Shown in pieces: positions 17,468 to 26,467 of a stretch of DNA of 64,000 nt. This DNA comes from a virus. The stretch is taken from positions 29,765-93,764 of IMG/VR virus record IMGVR_UViG_3300035703_000044. One strand, written 5' to 3'. The position numbers were made by a program, and so were the translations under genes. Numbering within the stretch: the stretch's first letter is position 1; each line of letters starts with the position of its first letter. The notes under the pieces were generated by a model, which saw only the letters and a program-made list of their open reading frames with translations, had not been told where the DNA came from and did not search any database.

Positions 17468-18862
17468 ATGTCTAGATTTTCTGGTAAGGATACAGAAACT
17501 TATACTGAGATCTTAGCTCAAGTTTGCTTAGCATATTCTATATCTACAAATAAACCATTAACAAAAGGTGAGTTAATAACGGGATCAACTTTAAATCCAA
17601 AAGTTGTTTCTTTAATTAGTAGGTATATGATAACTCAATCTAGTGTTAATCTAACAAGAACTAGTTTTACTTCCGGATTTGTTGAATATATTAAAGGTGA
17701 TGTTAGTTCTGGATTAAATTGGGTAGATGCTCAAGGTAGAAATATGATGGAGGTAAAGAAGAGATTTAAAATAGGAACAAAACATAAAGTTTATAATGAT
17801 AAACTTTTTGAAGGAGGGCAGTCGGATAATAATCCATATACTGCATTTTTGAGAGCAAAAACTGGAGCAAAAACTGATAAATGGAATCCTGCTGATATTT
17901 GGGTGATGAATTTGGAGGGAAGACAAGCATTAAAAAGATTGAATAGGAGAGTTCAAACAAGATCAAAAGTATCTCTTGAATATTGTAATCAATTTTTGGC
18001 AGATCAATTTTCTAAAGGTAATATCATTCCAATTTCTTTAAAAAAACCTCAAAAAACTCCACATATTGATATTGTTAATAGTAACGAATATGTAACTAGA
18101 ATTTCTCTTGGAAAGTCTCCTAATCCTACAATTGAATATGACTATGGAAATAAAGATGTGAAAATTAATTTTACTATTGAAACTGTTGAACTTGCCAAAG
18201 GACAAAAAGCATCAACAGCAAGAAGAAATCCGAATAGCATCACAGGTAAAGTAGTTCCTGGATCCGAAAAGCATATCAGGTTAAAATATCACGTAGACAA
18301 TAAAAAAGTAGAACTTGAATATTCTCAAACTGGAAAGGGAATGAATTATGCTGCTGCAAAGATGGGAAATCTTGGTGCAGATAATTTTCAAAAAATTATT
18401 AATCAAACTTCAAGGCAGGGGGTAAATAAACTTAATAACATTCAATCAAAATATGATGATATTGATATCAAAACTAATCCTTGGTTTAATGGAAAACAAC
18501 TTGGTGTTGTTAAAGCAAGAAAAGAAGTTTCAAAAATTGCTCCACATTATGATAGAATTGCAGAATATGTTGGTGAAATATGGAAAGAAATTAATGGAAA
18601 CAATTTTGATTCTGGAAAAATGCGTGAACCAGACGCAATTTGGAGTAAAGCAAGAGCTGGTGAATTGGGATTATCTATACATTCCATTTCAAATGAGCAA
18701 GTTAAAAAACGAGTAATTCAAAATTTATATGAAGCAGCTGCTTCCATTAGTTACGTTACTGGATTAAATAAAGACGAAATGGAATTGGAGAAAGAAGTTG
18801 GTATGGATCCTTCTCCAAGAAAAACTAATTTTAATGCTAGTGTCTACGTAAAAGTATATTAA
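17468..18862 (+). CDS. Conserved hypothetical protein, possibly nuclease-like
   Basis: A 464-residue, AT-rich gene downstream of tRNA-Ala. A KTDKWNPADIWVMN segment lies around residues 138-151, and the C-terminal half has conserved-looking blocks (GKGMNYAAAKMGNLG, MREPDAIWSKARAGELGLSIHSIS). The NPADIW pattern recalls the Asp motif of some PD-(D/E)XK proteins, but no complete active site was seen. It could equally be structural. The function is unassigned. Confidence 0.65.
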   Translation: MSRFSGKDTETYTEILAQVCLAYSISTNKPLTKGELITGSTLNPKVVSLISRYMITQSSVNLTRTSFTSGFVEYIKGDVSSGLNWVDAQGRNMMEVKKRFKIGTKHKVYNDKLFEGGQSDNNPYTAFLRAKTGAKTDKWNPADIWVMNLEGRQALKRLNRRVQTRSKVSLEYCNQFLADQFSKGNIIPISLKKPQKTPHIDIVNSNEYVTRISLGKSPNPTIEYDYGNKDVKINFTIETVELAKGQKASTARRNPNSITGKVVPGSEKHIRLKYHVDNKKVELEYSQTGKGMNYAAAKMGNLGADNFQKIINQTSRQGVNKLNNIQSKYDDIDIKTNPWFNGKQLGVVKARKEVSKIAPHYDRIAEYVGEIWKEINGNNFDSGKMREPDAIWSKARAGELGLSIHSISNEQVKKRVIQNLYEAAASISYVTGLNKDEMELEKEVGMDPSPRKTNFNASVYVKVY

Positions 18863-18888
18863 TAAATATAAGTATATCAAGATAAACC

Positions 18889-20181
18889 ATGAAGAGTTTT
18901 TTCCAATTTCTAACTGAGGCAAAAGAATCGCAAGCATCCGCTCAAGCGAGGAAACTCAACCTCAAGAGTGATGGACACGGGGGATGGTATGATTCCCGTG
19001 GAGAATTTGTTGCGAAAACAGAAGCAGGAAAACTCAAGTTTTATGATAAGGGAGAAAAGGTAGGTCAGAAGGATCAACCAAAGGAACCCGCAGAAAAGGC
19101 AAAACCTGCAAAGAAACCAACTGCAAAACCACAACCAACTACAACAACTCAAAAGAAATCTCCAGCAAAACCAGAAGGAGAAGGTGGAACTGGAGAGATT
19201 AGTGATACTTTAACTGTTGCTTTTGGACGTTTCAATCCACCAACAGTAGGACATGAGAAACTTTTAAAGTCTGCTAGTAAGGTTGCTACTGGTGGAGATC
19301 TTAAGATTTATCCTTCAAGAACTCAGGATCCTAAGAAGAATCCATTAGATCCTGATATGAAGATCTCGTTTATGAAAAAGATGTTCCCCGATTTTGAAGA
19401 TAATATTATTAATGATGATGAGATGAAATCAATCTTTAATGTATTGATTGCAGCAGCAGAAGCAGGATATGCAAATGTTAATATTGTTGTAGGTTCTGAT
19501 CGTCAAGCAGAATTTGAGAACCTTGCACAGAAATACAATGGTGATCTTTATGACTTTGATCTTATTCGTGTCATCTCTGCAGGTGTGAGAGATGCTGATG
19601 CGGAGGGTGTATCGGGAATGTCTGCTTCCAAGATGAGAAAGGCTGTGATGGATGATGACTTTGAATCATTCCGTAAAGGAACTCCCAAGACTCTTGATGA
19701 TGGTGATGCACGTTCTTTATTTGATGCAGTCCGTCAAGGAATGGGCGCAAAGAAATCTAAAGTTCAGAAAGAAGGATATGCTCTCTGGGAGATTGCTCCT
19801 AAGTTTGATATGTGGAATCTCCGTGAACATTATGTCACCAAGAAAATCTTTAGAATTGGTGATATTGTTGAGAACTTAAACACTGGATTGGTTGGTGAAA
19901 TCATTCGTAGAGGTGCAAATCATCTTATTTGTGTAACTGAAGAGGGTTGGATGTTTAAGTCTTGGATTAAAGATGTGATGGAATATAATGAAGTTAAGAT
20001 GGAAAGAAAGATGAGAGTTCCTGGAAAGCCAAACACTTTGGTTGGAACTGGTGGATACTTTAAATATGTTGCTGATATGACTCCTGGATTTAATAAAGGT
20101 GACAAGATGAATCTTCAACCTGGAGCAAAACCTTATAGTGGTATTAAGAATTTCATAAATAAGTATAAGGTCAAGAAGTAA
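18889..20181 (+). CDS. Nucleotidyltransferase-domain virion protein with capsid-targeting-like N-terminus
   Basis: A 430-residue protein. Residues 1-10 (MKSFFQFLTE, then A) closely resemble the capsid targeting sequence of T4 internal proteins (MKTYQEF..E cut before A). A Pro/Ala/Lys-rich linker spans about 60-105. A cytidylyltransferase-like domain starts at FGRFNPPTVGH (TxGH at about 119-122), with VVGSDRQ and SGMSASKMR in place of the ISSTxxR motif. The tail (about 310-430) has a KOW-like IFRIGDIVENLNTGLVGEI segment. A weak late promoter (TATAAGTA) lies upstream. An enzyme packaged in the head is the inference. Confidence 0.78.
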   Translation: MKSFFQFLTEAKESQASAQARKLNLKSDGHGGWYDSRGEFVAKTEAGKLKFYDKGEKVGQKDQPKEPAEKAKPAKKPTAKPQPTTTTQKKSPAKPEGEGGTGEISDTLTVAFGRFNPPTVGHEKLLKSASKVATGGDLKIYPSRTQDPKKNPLDPDMKISFMKKMFPDFEDNIINDDEMKSIFNVLIAAAEAGYANVNIVVGSDRQAEFENLAQKYNGDLYDFDLIRVISAGVRDADAEGVSGMSASKMRKAVMDDDFESFRKGTPKTLDDGDARSLFDAVRQGMGAKKSKVQKEGYALWEIAPKFDMWNLREHYVTKKIFRIGDIVENLNTGLVGEIIRRGANHLICVTEEGWMFKSWIKDVMEYNEVKMERKMRVPGKPNTLVGTGGYFKYVADMTPGFNKGDKMNLQPGAKPYSGIKNFINKYKVKK

Positions 20182-20194
20182 CACACTTATACTC

Positions 20195-21382
20195 ATGTCA
20201 ATGAACATCCTTAACGATATTTCTGCAGTCTATCTTCAACAGGTTGCTGAGAAGAAAGATGATTCATATCTTGAGAAAGATATGAAGAAACGTCACGAGA
20301 ATAACGAGAAGGCTCGTGAAGAAATGAAGAGGACTAAGGCAAATAAGGATATGGTGAAGGCTGCCAGAAAGTCTATGGGTGTTGAAGATGATGATGACGA
20401 TGATGATATCAACGAAGCAGTAAAAGGTGTTGATACTGGAATGAGAAAAGCAGCATCTGCCGAAAGAAGATCGGGAGATAAGAGACTTGCTCCTTCTAAA
20501 GGAAAGGGGTATGCGGATCAACAAAAACAAAGTATTGCCTACATGGATAAGGTAACGAAGAAAAATAAAAATGTTGTTGGATTAGTAACTAAGGAAGCAC
20601 TTGATCCAGTAGGGAAAGAGGATTCTGATATTGATAATGATGGTGATACTGATAGTTCAGATAAGTATCTTCATAAGAGAAGAAAGGCAATTGGTAAGGC
20701 AATGAAAAAAGAAAAGATGAAAGAGTCTTTTTCAAACTGGAGACAAGATCTTGCTGAAGTGATGGGTGATGTTGAATCAAACAAAGAAGTTAAAGAAAAG
20801 AAGGTCAATAATAAGATTAAGATTAATCCAGAGATGAAGGAGGCAGTTGAGGAACTTGGTGGTGAACTGATTGAGATGGTTGAACTTGATGAGAAGGCAC
20901 TCAGCAAGCAACAACAAAAGTTTATGGGAATGGTTTATGCTGTAAAGAAGGGTGAGATGAAAGCACCATCACCTGAAGTTGCAAAGGCAGCTGCAGGTAT
21001 GAGTAAGAAATCTGCAAGAGACTTTGCAAAGACTAAACATAAAGGACTCCCTCAAGTTAAAGAAGATGTTCTTAATGAAAGAGAACATGATGAACCAGGA
21101 GAAGGTCCAAGACAAAAATATGGCGATATGCGTGGTATAGATAGAGGAACTGGTAATGAAGTAAAATTTGGTGGAAAGTGGCAAAGTAAAGAAAGAAAAG
21201 AAGCTGGTGCTGCAGCACTTGCTAAACTGAAGTCTAAAGAAAATGGAATACGTGAAATGGAAGAACCTACCATGGAACCATCACAAGATAAAACTAGTGA
21301 TATGCAAAAGAAAAAAATTCAGGTTCAAAAGGTAAGAGACTTAACAACCAGATTACAGGCTGCAAGAAAAGGAGTTTATTAA
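20195..21382 (+). CDS. Virion-type protein with EF-hand-like loop and DUF3008 segment
   Basis: A 395-residue, highly charged protein. At residues 145-156 the loop DIDNDGDTDSSD places Asp at all six calcium-ligand positions of an EF-hand/dockerin loop. Near residues 235-285 a DUF3008-like segment begins (LSKQQQKFMGMVYAVKKGE) and ends in ARDFAKTKHKGLP. Most of the rest is predicted coiled or disordered. It lies 13 bases after the nucleotidyltransferase gene, so it is likely co-expressed late. Confidence 0.78.
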   Translation: MSMNILNDISAVYLQQVAEKKDDSYLEKDMKKRHENNEKAREEMKRTKANKDMVKAARKSMGVEDDDDDDDINEAVKGVDTGMRKAASAERRSGDKRLAPSKGKGYADQQKQSIAYMDKVTKKNKNVVGLVTKEALDPVGKEDSDIDNDGDTDSSDKYLHKRRKAIGKAMKKEKMKESFSNWRQDLAEVMGDVESNKEVKEKKVNNKIKINPEMKEAVEELGGELIEMVELDEKALSKQQQKFMGMVYAVKKGEMKAPSPEVAKAAAGMSKKSARDFAKTKHKGLPQVKEDVLNEREHDEPGEGPRQKYGDMRGIDRGTGNEVKFGGKWQSKERKEAGAAALAKLKSKENGIREMEEPTMEPSQDKTSDMQKKKIQVQKVRDLTTRLQAARKGVY

Positions 21383-21441
21383 TCTCTTTTTAAGAGTAAT
21401 ATTTTCTAAATAACTTTGAATCCACTTATACGGAGGTTATT

Positions 21442-21612
21442 ATGGGCGTACTTGTAGAGGTTGTAAAACCAATTATTCTTGCTGCATTAAACTCTTGTCA
21501 TACTAAGCGTCTTGTGGTTGAACTACTTGAACGTTATGTAAAGACTACTGATAATGACATCGATGATGTTATTGCTGGATCAGTAAGAACAGCACTTTTA
21601 AAGAACTGCTGA
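21442..21612 (+). CDS. Small conserved protein (56 aa)
   Basis: A 56-residue ORF, MGVLVEVVKPIILAALNSC onward, with a good RBS (CGGAGG 7 bases upstream). It has an amphipathic N-terminal helix and ends LLKNC. The gene lies between the virion-type gene and a terminator. Function is unknown. Confidence 0.6.
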   Translation: MGVLVEVVKPIILAALNSCHTKRLVVELLERYVKTTDNDIDDVIAGSVRTALLKNC

Positions 21613-21640
21613 TTAAATAAAATTAAATTAATATGAGGTG

Positions 21641-21671
21641 GGGAGACGAAAAGTAAAAGTCTCCCTTTTTT
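21641..21671 (+). terminator. Terminator
   Basis: A 7-bp stem GGGAGAC / GTCTCCC followed by six T, running directly into a late promoter. Confidence 0.8.
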
Positions 21672-21678
21672 ATAAATA
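21671..21678 (+). promoter_or_regulatory. T4-type late promoter TATAAATA
   Basis: An exact TATAAATA 32 bases upstream of the virion protein gene. Confidence 0.78.
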
Positions 21679-21709
21679 TTATTAGCAAATATTTTTACGG
21701 AAAAGAAAC

Positions 21710-22231
21710 ATGGCACTCTGGGGAAACAATGATAATGTTGGTGCTGGTGGTTCAGTATCATTAAATTATTCTACCGGTGTTGTAACGGGAACTGGAACCA
21801 CTTTTGGGCAGGTGGGAGCTGCAGCGACTGGTGATATAATTAGATTTGGAAGTCGCTCTGGTATCTATTTCGGAGATGCTGTAATTGTTGGAATTGCTAG
21901 CACGACTCAACTTACTATTGGATCAACTGCTGGTCTTAGTGGTGCTGCAATTGCTTCTACATCATTTAGAGTAAGTCAACTTCCCAAGTATACTGTACTT
22001 GATTCTAAGTATAGTGAAGCTTCCTGGGGAACTGATGATTCATATGTATATGGTGTCGCTGAAGGTGGACTGACGGCGGCAACTGGAACTTCATATGCAC
22101 TTACCCATGGGGGTTGGGTTGGAGTTACCACTTATGTTGATGCCAATGGATCACTGAGAGTTAAATCTGAGACTCTCGTTGCAATGTCTGGTATCACTAC
22201 TGGAAACACACCAGTATTTCCCCCTGCATGA
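21710..22231 (+). CDS. Virion structural protein, beta-rich
   Basis: A 173-residue Gly/Ser/Thr-rich protein beginning MALWGNNDNV, a signature of a common cyanophage virion protein family. It contains repeated beta segments (STGVVTGTGTTFG, FGDAVIVGIASTTQLTIGSTAGLSG). It is driven by a late promoter. The exact position in the particle is not known; capsid decoration or a tail surface protein are options. Confidence 0.78.
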   Translation: MALWGNNDNVGAGGSVSLNYSTGVVTGTGTTFGQVGAAATGDIIRFGSRSGIYFGDAVIVGIASTTQLTIGSTAGLSGAAIASTSFRVSQLPKYTVLDSKYSEASWGTDDSYVYGVAEGGLTAATGTSYALTHGGWVGVTTYVDANGSLRVKSETLVAMSGITTGNTPVFPPA

Positions 22232-22237
22232 TAATAT

Positions 22238-22630
22238 ATGATCTTCAATGAATTGAATGAGGACAACTTCCTCCTTTTTGCCATTAAGAATTATGAGAAT
22301 CCTCAGGCCGTAACAAAAGAAGATTTTGATAAAGATCTAAATCATTTCAAGTACATCAAAAGACTTTTGAAACGATATAGAAACACTGGGGAACTTAAGG
22401 TTCCCCTTTTGATCAATCACTTTATTGTTCTGTATAATATCTTTGGTGAAGCAGCAACTCCGATGCTCTTTTTTAAGATAGAACGAGAACTCTGGTCCAC
22501 GATGAAAACTTTTATATTATTCTTAAACAAGATACCAGAATATCCAAAATGTTATCTTCACGATATTCCCGTTGACTTAGATTGTTTAAAAGAACTCCAG
22601 AAGATTTTTAGGACAAATGAACAAACTTGA
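22238..22630 (+). CDS. Conserved marine-phage protein
   Basis: A 130-residue, largely helical protein (MIFNELNEDNFLLFAIKNYENP). The segment KYIKRLLKRYRNTGELK ... LLINHFIVLYNIFGEAATPMLFFKIE is characteristic of a family seen across marine T4-like phages. No function is known. The end overlaps the next gene by 14 bases. Confidence 0.75.
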   Translation: MIFNELNEDNFLLFAIKNYENPQAVTKEDFDKDLNHFKYIKRLLKRYRNTGELKVPLLINHFIVLYNIFGEAATPMLFFKIERELWSTMKTFILFLNKIPEYPKCYLHDIPVDLDCLKELQKIFRTNEQT

Positions 22631-22832
22631 TAGAATTATTCGAATGATTCGTGAGCAGATGGTTGCAAATGCTCCTGGTACTTCTGGTGGTTTTACTGGT
22701 GCAGCAGATCCTAAAGGTCCAGTTGCTGGTTATGATCCAACAATGAAGAGAAGAAAGTATGCTACAGGTGGAATTGGTAGTAGAAAACGCTGGTTAGATT
22801 ACCTCAAATCCTCCAATGGCAGAAGAAATTAG
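22617..22832 (+). CDS. Small conserved protein
   Basis: A 71-residue basic protein. It has an amphipathic start (MNKLDRIIRMIREQMVANAPG), then a Gly-rich GTSGGFTGAADPKGP and a basic tail. This arrangement is typical of a small cyanophage structural or assembly protein. It overlaps both neighbours, indicating translational coupling. Confidence 0.72.
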   Translation: MNKLDRIIRMIREQMVANAPGTSGGFTGAADPKGPVAGYDPTMKRRKYATGGIGSRKRWLDYLKSSNGRRN

Positions 22833-23199
22833 AGTCGCAGTACTAGAACAAAAACTAGAAGACTTAAAAGACATCATCGTCAAGATAGATGATGCTATCG
22901 AAAAGTTAAGTGAAGTAAATAGTAATGTAACTAAGATGCTCGCAGTCCATGAGCAAAGGATCTCCAAGCAAGAGGAAACCGACTCTGTACTCTTTGCTAA
23001 AATTGACAAACTCCGTGATAAAGTTGACAGGGATTATGACGCACTTGTGTCACGAGTACAAACGATAGAGAAAAGGGTCTGGATGGCCATTGGGGCCATT
23101 GCATGTATATCCTTTTTAATGAACAATACTCGTGTTATAGAAATCTTGACACCAGAACCTCAGGCATCTATAATAGAGCAACGCAACTTTAAGGTTTGA
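22816..23199 (+). CDS. Coiled-coil membrane protein (XhlA-like architecture)
   Basis: A 127-residue protein. Residues 1-90 form heptad-rich coiled coil (VAVLEQKLEDLKDIIVKID and so on). One transmembrane segment follows at about 92-106 (WMAIGAIACISFLMN), with a short C-terminal tail. The layout resembles XhlA-type lysis-associated membrane proteins. A lysis or envelope role is inference. Confidence 0.7.
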   Translation: MAEEIRVAVLEQKLEDLKDIIVKIDDAIEKLSEVNSNVTKMLAVHEQRISKQEETDSVLFAKIDKLRDKVDRDYDALVSRVQTIEKRVWMAIGAIACISFLMNNTRVIEILTPEPQASIIEQRNFKV

Positions 23200-23201
23200 T
23201 T

Positions 23202-24170
23202 ATGGATTTTGTTGATGTTAAGTACATCAATTTGATTTCTCCACGACTACAAAAATTCAAAAGAGTAAAGAGTAATCTATACAATTTTCGTTGTCCAATC
23301 TGTGGTGATTCTCAAAGAAACAAAAACAAAGCGAGAGGATATCTATATCAGGTAAAGAATAATACAAACTTTAAGTGTCATAATTGTGGATTGAATATAT
23401 CTTTCAACAACTTCTTAAAACAAGTAGATATCAATACACATAAACAATATACGTTTGAAAAATTTAAAGAGGGTAATACTGGTAAAAACTTTGTTATTGA
23501 TGAACCAGAGTTTAAGTTTGAAACTCCAAAATTCAAGACAAAGTTAGATCTTCCCAGGGCATCAGAAAATCCTGATGCAAAGACATACCTGGAAAAAAGA
23601 AAATTAAACCCACATAAATTTTATTACACTGAAAAATTTAAGGAGTGGACTAACTCCCTAAAACCTACATTTGACTCCACTATTAAAGATGAACCAAGGA
23701 TTATTATTCCCTTGTTTTATCAAGATACACTAGTCGGATTTCAGGGTAGGGCATTAGGTCCATCAAAAGTTAAATACATTACTGTAATGATTACTGATGA
23801 CGCACCAAAAATCTATGGTCTCGATGAAATACAAAAAGACAAAACTGTCTATGTCACAGAAGGTCCCTTCGACTCAACTTTCATTTGCAATGCGATTGCT
23901 CTTTGTGGAGCTGACGGTGATCTTGGTAAGTGGGGCATTGACAATCCTGTTTGGATCTATGATAACGAACCACGTAATGGAGAAATCGTCAGGCGAATCC
24001 AATCTAAAATTGAGAGTGGAGAGTCCGTCGTCATTTATCCAAAGTCAGTAACTGAAAAGGACATTAATGACATGGTTTTATCTGGACTTGATGTGCAATC
24101 TATGATAGAATCAAATACTTACTCTGGTTTAGAAGCAAAACTTAAATTTACTACCTGGAAGAAAATATGA
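23202..24170 (+). CDS. 61: DNA primase (gp61)
   Basis: A 322-residue primase. An N-terminal zinc ribbon (CPICGDSQ ... CHNCG, four cysteines at about residues 28-63) is followed by a Toprim-like core (VYVTEGPFDSTF, then WIYDNEP). It lays RNA primers for lagging-strand synthesis with helicase gp41. ATG 23202 is chosen over an upstream TTG. It overlaps nrdA by ATGA. Confidence 0.92.
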   Translation: MDFVDVKYINLISPRLQKFKRVKSNLYNFRCPICGDSQRNKNKARGYLYQVKNNTNFKCHNCGLNISFNNFLKQVDINTHKQYTFEKFKEGNTGKNFVIDEPEFKFETPKFKTKLDLPRASENPDAKTYLEKRKLNPHKFYYTEKFKEWTNSLKPTFDSTIKDEPRIIIPLFYQDTLVGFQGRALGPSKVKYITVMITDDAPKIYGLDEIQKDKTVYVTEGPFDSTFICNAIALCGADGDLGKWGIDNPVWIYDNEPRNGEIVRRIQSKIESGESVVIYPKSVTEKDINDMVLSGLDVQSMIESNTYSGLEAKLKFTTWKKI

Positions 24171-26467
24171 GTAACGGTTTAAAGGTTCAAAAGAGAAATG
24201 GGTCAATTGAGAGTATTGACCTTGATAAGATGCATGTGATGGTTGAAGAGGCGTGTAGGGGTCTTGCAGGAGTCTCTGCGAGTCAAGTTGAGATGAAGTC
24301 TGGTATTCAATTCTATGATGGAATTACAACCTCCGAGATTCAAGAAATTTTGATTCGTAGTGCGAGTGATCTAATTGATCTGGATCACCCTAACTACCAA
24401 TATGTTGCTGCACGTCTTCTTCTCTTTTCTGTAAGAAAACAACTTTATGGGAAGATGAAAGAACTTCCCACTCTAGAACAACACATTATTGATTGTGTAT
24501 CTGCAGAGGTTTATGATAGTGATATCTACAATAAGTATTCTCAGGAAGAGATTGAACGTGCAGATTCCTTTATTGACCATGATCGTGACTTCTTGTTCAC
24601 ATATGCAGGCCTTCGTCAGGTAGTTGATAAGTATTTGGTACAGGATAGGAGTTCTGGTGGAGTGTATGAAACTCCACAATTCATGTACATGATGATTGCT
24701 CTGACTATCTTTGCAGAGTATCCAAAAGAAACTAGGATGTCATACGTCAAGAGGTATTATGACGCAATCTCAAAACACAAAATCAACATTCCCACACCTA
24801 TCATGGCGGGGGTTAGAACTCCACTTCGACAATTTGCAAGCTGTGTTCTTGTTGATGTTGATGACTCCCTCGATAGCATCTTTAGCAGTGATATGGCTAT
24901 CGGCCGCTATGTTGCACAACGTGCGGGAATCGGTATCAACGCAGGTCGAATCCGCGGCATCAACAGCAAAATACGAGGTGGCGAGGTTCAGCACACGGGT
25001 GTTGTACCGTTCCTCAAAAAGTTTGAAGCGACTGTCCGATGTTGTACTCAAAATGGCATACGCGGTGGATCCGCCACCGTACACTTCCCAATCTGGCACC
25101 AAGAAATCGAAGACATCTTAGTTCTCAAGAACAACAAAGGAACCGAAGATAACCGAGTTCGTAAACTTGATTATTCTATTCAGATTTCTAAGTTGTTCTA
25201 TGAGAGATTCATTCGCAATGAAGAAGTATCTCTCTTCTCACCGCATGATGTTCCTGGACTCTATGAGGCATTTGGAACAGATAGGTTTGATGAGTTGTAT
25301 TTGAGGTATGAGAATGATCCTTCTACCAAGAAAAAGACCATTGGTGGACAAGAACTTATTCTTAATCTCTTGAAAGAACGTGCTGAGACTGGTCGTATTT
25401 ACATTATGAATATTGATCATTGTAACTCACACTCATCATTCAAAGATAAGATTGAAATGTCCAATCTTTGTCAGGAAATCACCCTTCCAACTTATCCAAT
25501 TCAACACATTGATGATGAGAGTGGAGAGATTGCTCTTTGTATTCTTTCCGCAATCAATGTTGGTAAAGTAAAGTCTGATGAAGAACTGGAAGAACTCTGT
25601 GAACTTTCTGTTCGTGGATTGGATGAACTGATTGATTATCAGAAGTATCCAGTACGTGCTGCAGAACTCGCCACGAAGGCGCGTAGATCCCTTGGAATCG
25701 GTTACATTGGTCTTGCACACTATCTTGCTAAACTTGGGTATTCATATGAATCTCAAGAGGCCTGGGATGCAGTTCATGGACTCTCAGAATCTTTTCAGTA
25801 TTACCTGTTGAAAGCTTCTAACAAACTTGCAAAAGAAAAAGGTCATTGTGAAAACTTTGGTCGTACTAAGTATGCTGATGGAATTCTTCCAATCGATACT
25901 TATAAAAAAGATGTAGACGAAATTTCATCGATTCCATACCAACATGATTGGGAAACTCTTAGGACATCTATCCTGGAACATGGTCTCAGGCACTCAACAC
26001 TGTCCGCACAAATGCCATCGGAGAGCAGTTCCGTTGTGTCAAACGCCACAAATGGAATCGAACCTCCCCGTGGATTCTTGTCCATTAAGAAATCCAAGAA
26101 GGGACCTCTTAAACAGATTGTTCCCCAATATGCAACGTTGAAGAACCACTACACGTTGTTGTGGGACATGAAGAGTAATGAAGGTTACATCAAGATTGTT
26201 GCAATGATGCAAAAGTTCTTTGATCAGGCTATTTCTGGTAACTGGAGTTACAATCCAGAAAACTATCCAGACAATGAAGTTCCAGTGTCAGTTATGGCAA
26301 ATGACTTCTTGACTACATACAAGTACGGATGGAAAACTTCCTATTATCAGAATACTTACGATATCAAGACTGATGAAGTGGTGGAAGAAAAGAAATCCGA
26401 ATTGGAAAATCTAATTAATGAGTTAAGTTCAGTAGAGGAGGGAGAGTGTGAATCCTGTGCAGTTTAA
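24167..26467 (+). CDS. nrdA: Ribonucleotide reductase class I alpha subunit
   Basis: A 766-residue NrdA. An ATP-cone begins at residue 5 (VQKRNGSIESIDLDKM), the barrel contains the NCH..C pattern region (NLCQEITLPT), and a C-terminal redox pair CESC lies in the last six residues. It reduces ribonucleotides to deoxyribonucleotides for phage DNA synthesis with NrdB. The 24890-25110 stretch, encoding the segment around GIGINAGRIRGINSKIRGG, is noticeably richer in G/C-ending codons than the rest of the gene. Confidence 0.96.
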   Translation: MSNGLKVQKRNGSIESIDLDKMHVMVEEACRGLAGVSASQVEMKSGIQFYDGITTSEIQEILIRSASDLIDLDHPNYQYVAARLLLFSVRKQLYGKMKELPTLEQHIIDCVSAEVYDSDIYNKYSQEEIERADSFIDHDRDFLFTYAGLRQVVDKYLVQDRSSGGVYETPQFMYMMIALTIFAEYPKETRMSYVKRYYDAISKHKINIPTPIMAGVRTPLRQFASCVLVDVDDSLDSIFSSDMAIGRYVAQRAGIGINAGRIRGINSKIRGGEVQHTGVVPFLKKFEATVRCCTQNGIRGGSATVHFPIWHQEIEDILVLKNNKGTEDNRVRKLDYSIQISKLFYERFIRNEEVSLFSPHDVPGLYEAFGTDRFDELYLRYENDPSTKKKTIGGQELILNLLKERAETGRIYIMNIDHCNSHSSFKDKIEMSNLCQEITLPTYPIQHIDDESGEIALCILSAINVGKVKSDEELEELCELSVRGLDELIDYQKYPVRAAELATKARRSLGIGYIGLAHYLAKLGYSYESQEAWDAVHGLSESFQYYLLKASNKLAKEKGHCENFGRTKYADGILPIDTYKKDVDEISSIPYQHDWETLRTSILEHGLRHSTLSAQMPSESSSVVSNATNGIEPPRGFLSIKKSKKGPLKQIVPQYATLKNHYTLLWDMKSNEGYIKIVAMMQKFFDQAISGNWSYNPENYPDNEVPVSVMANDFLTTYKYGWKTSYYQNTYDIKTDEVVEEKKSELENLINELSSVEEGECESCAV

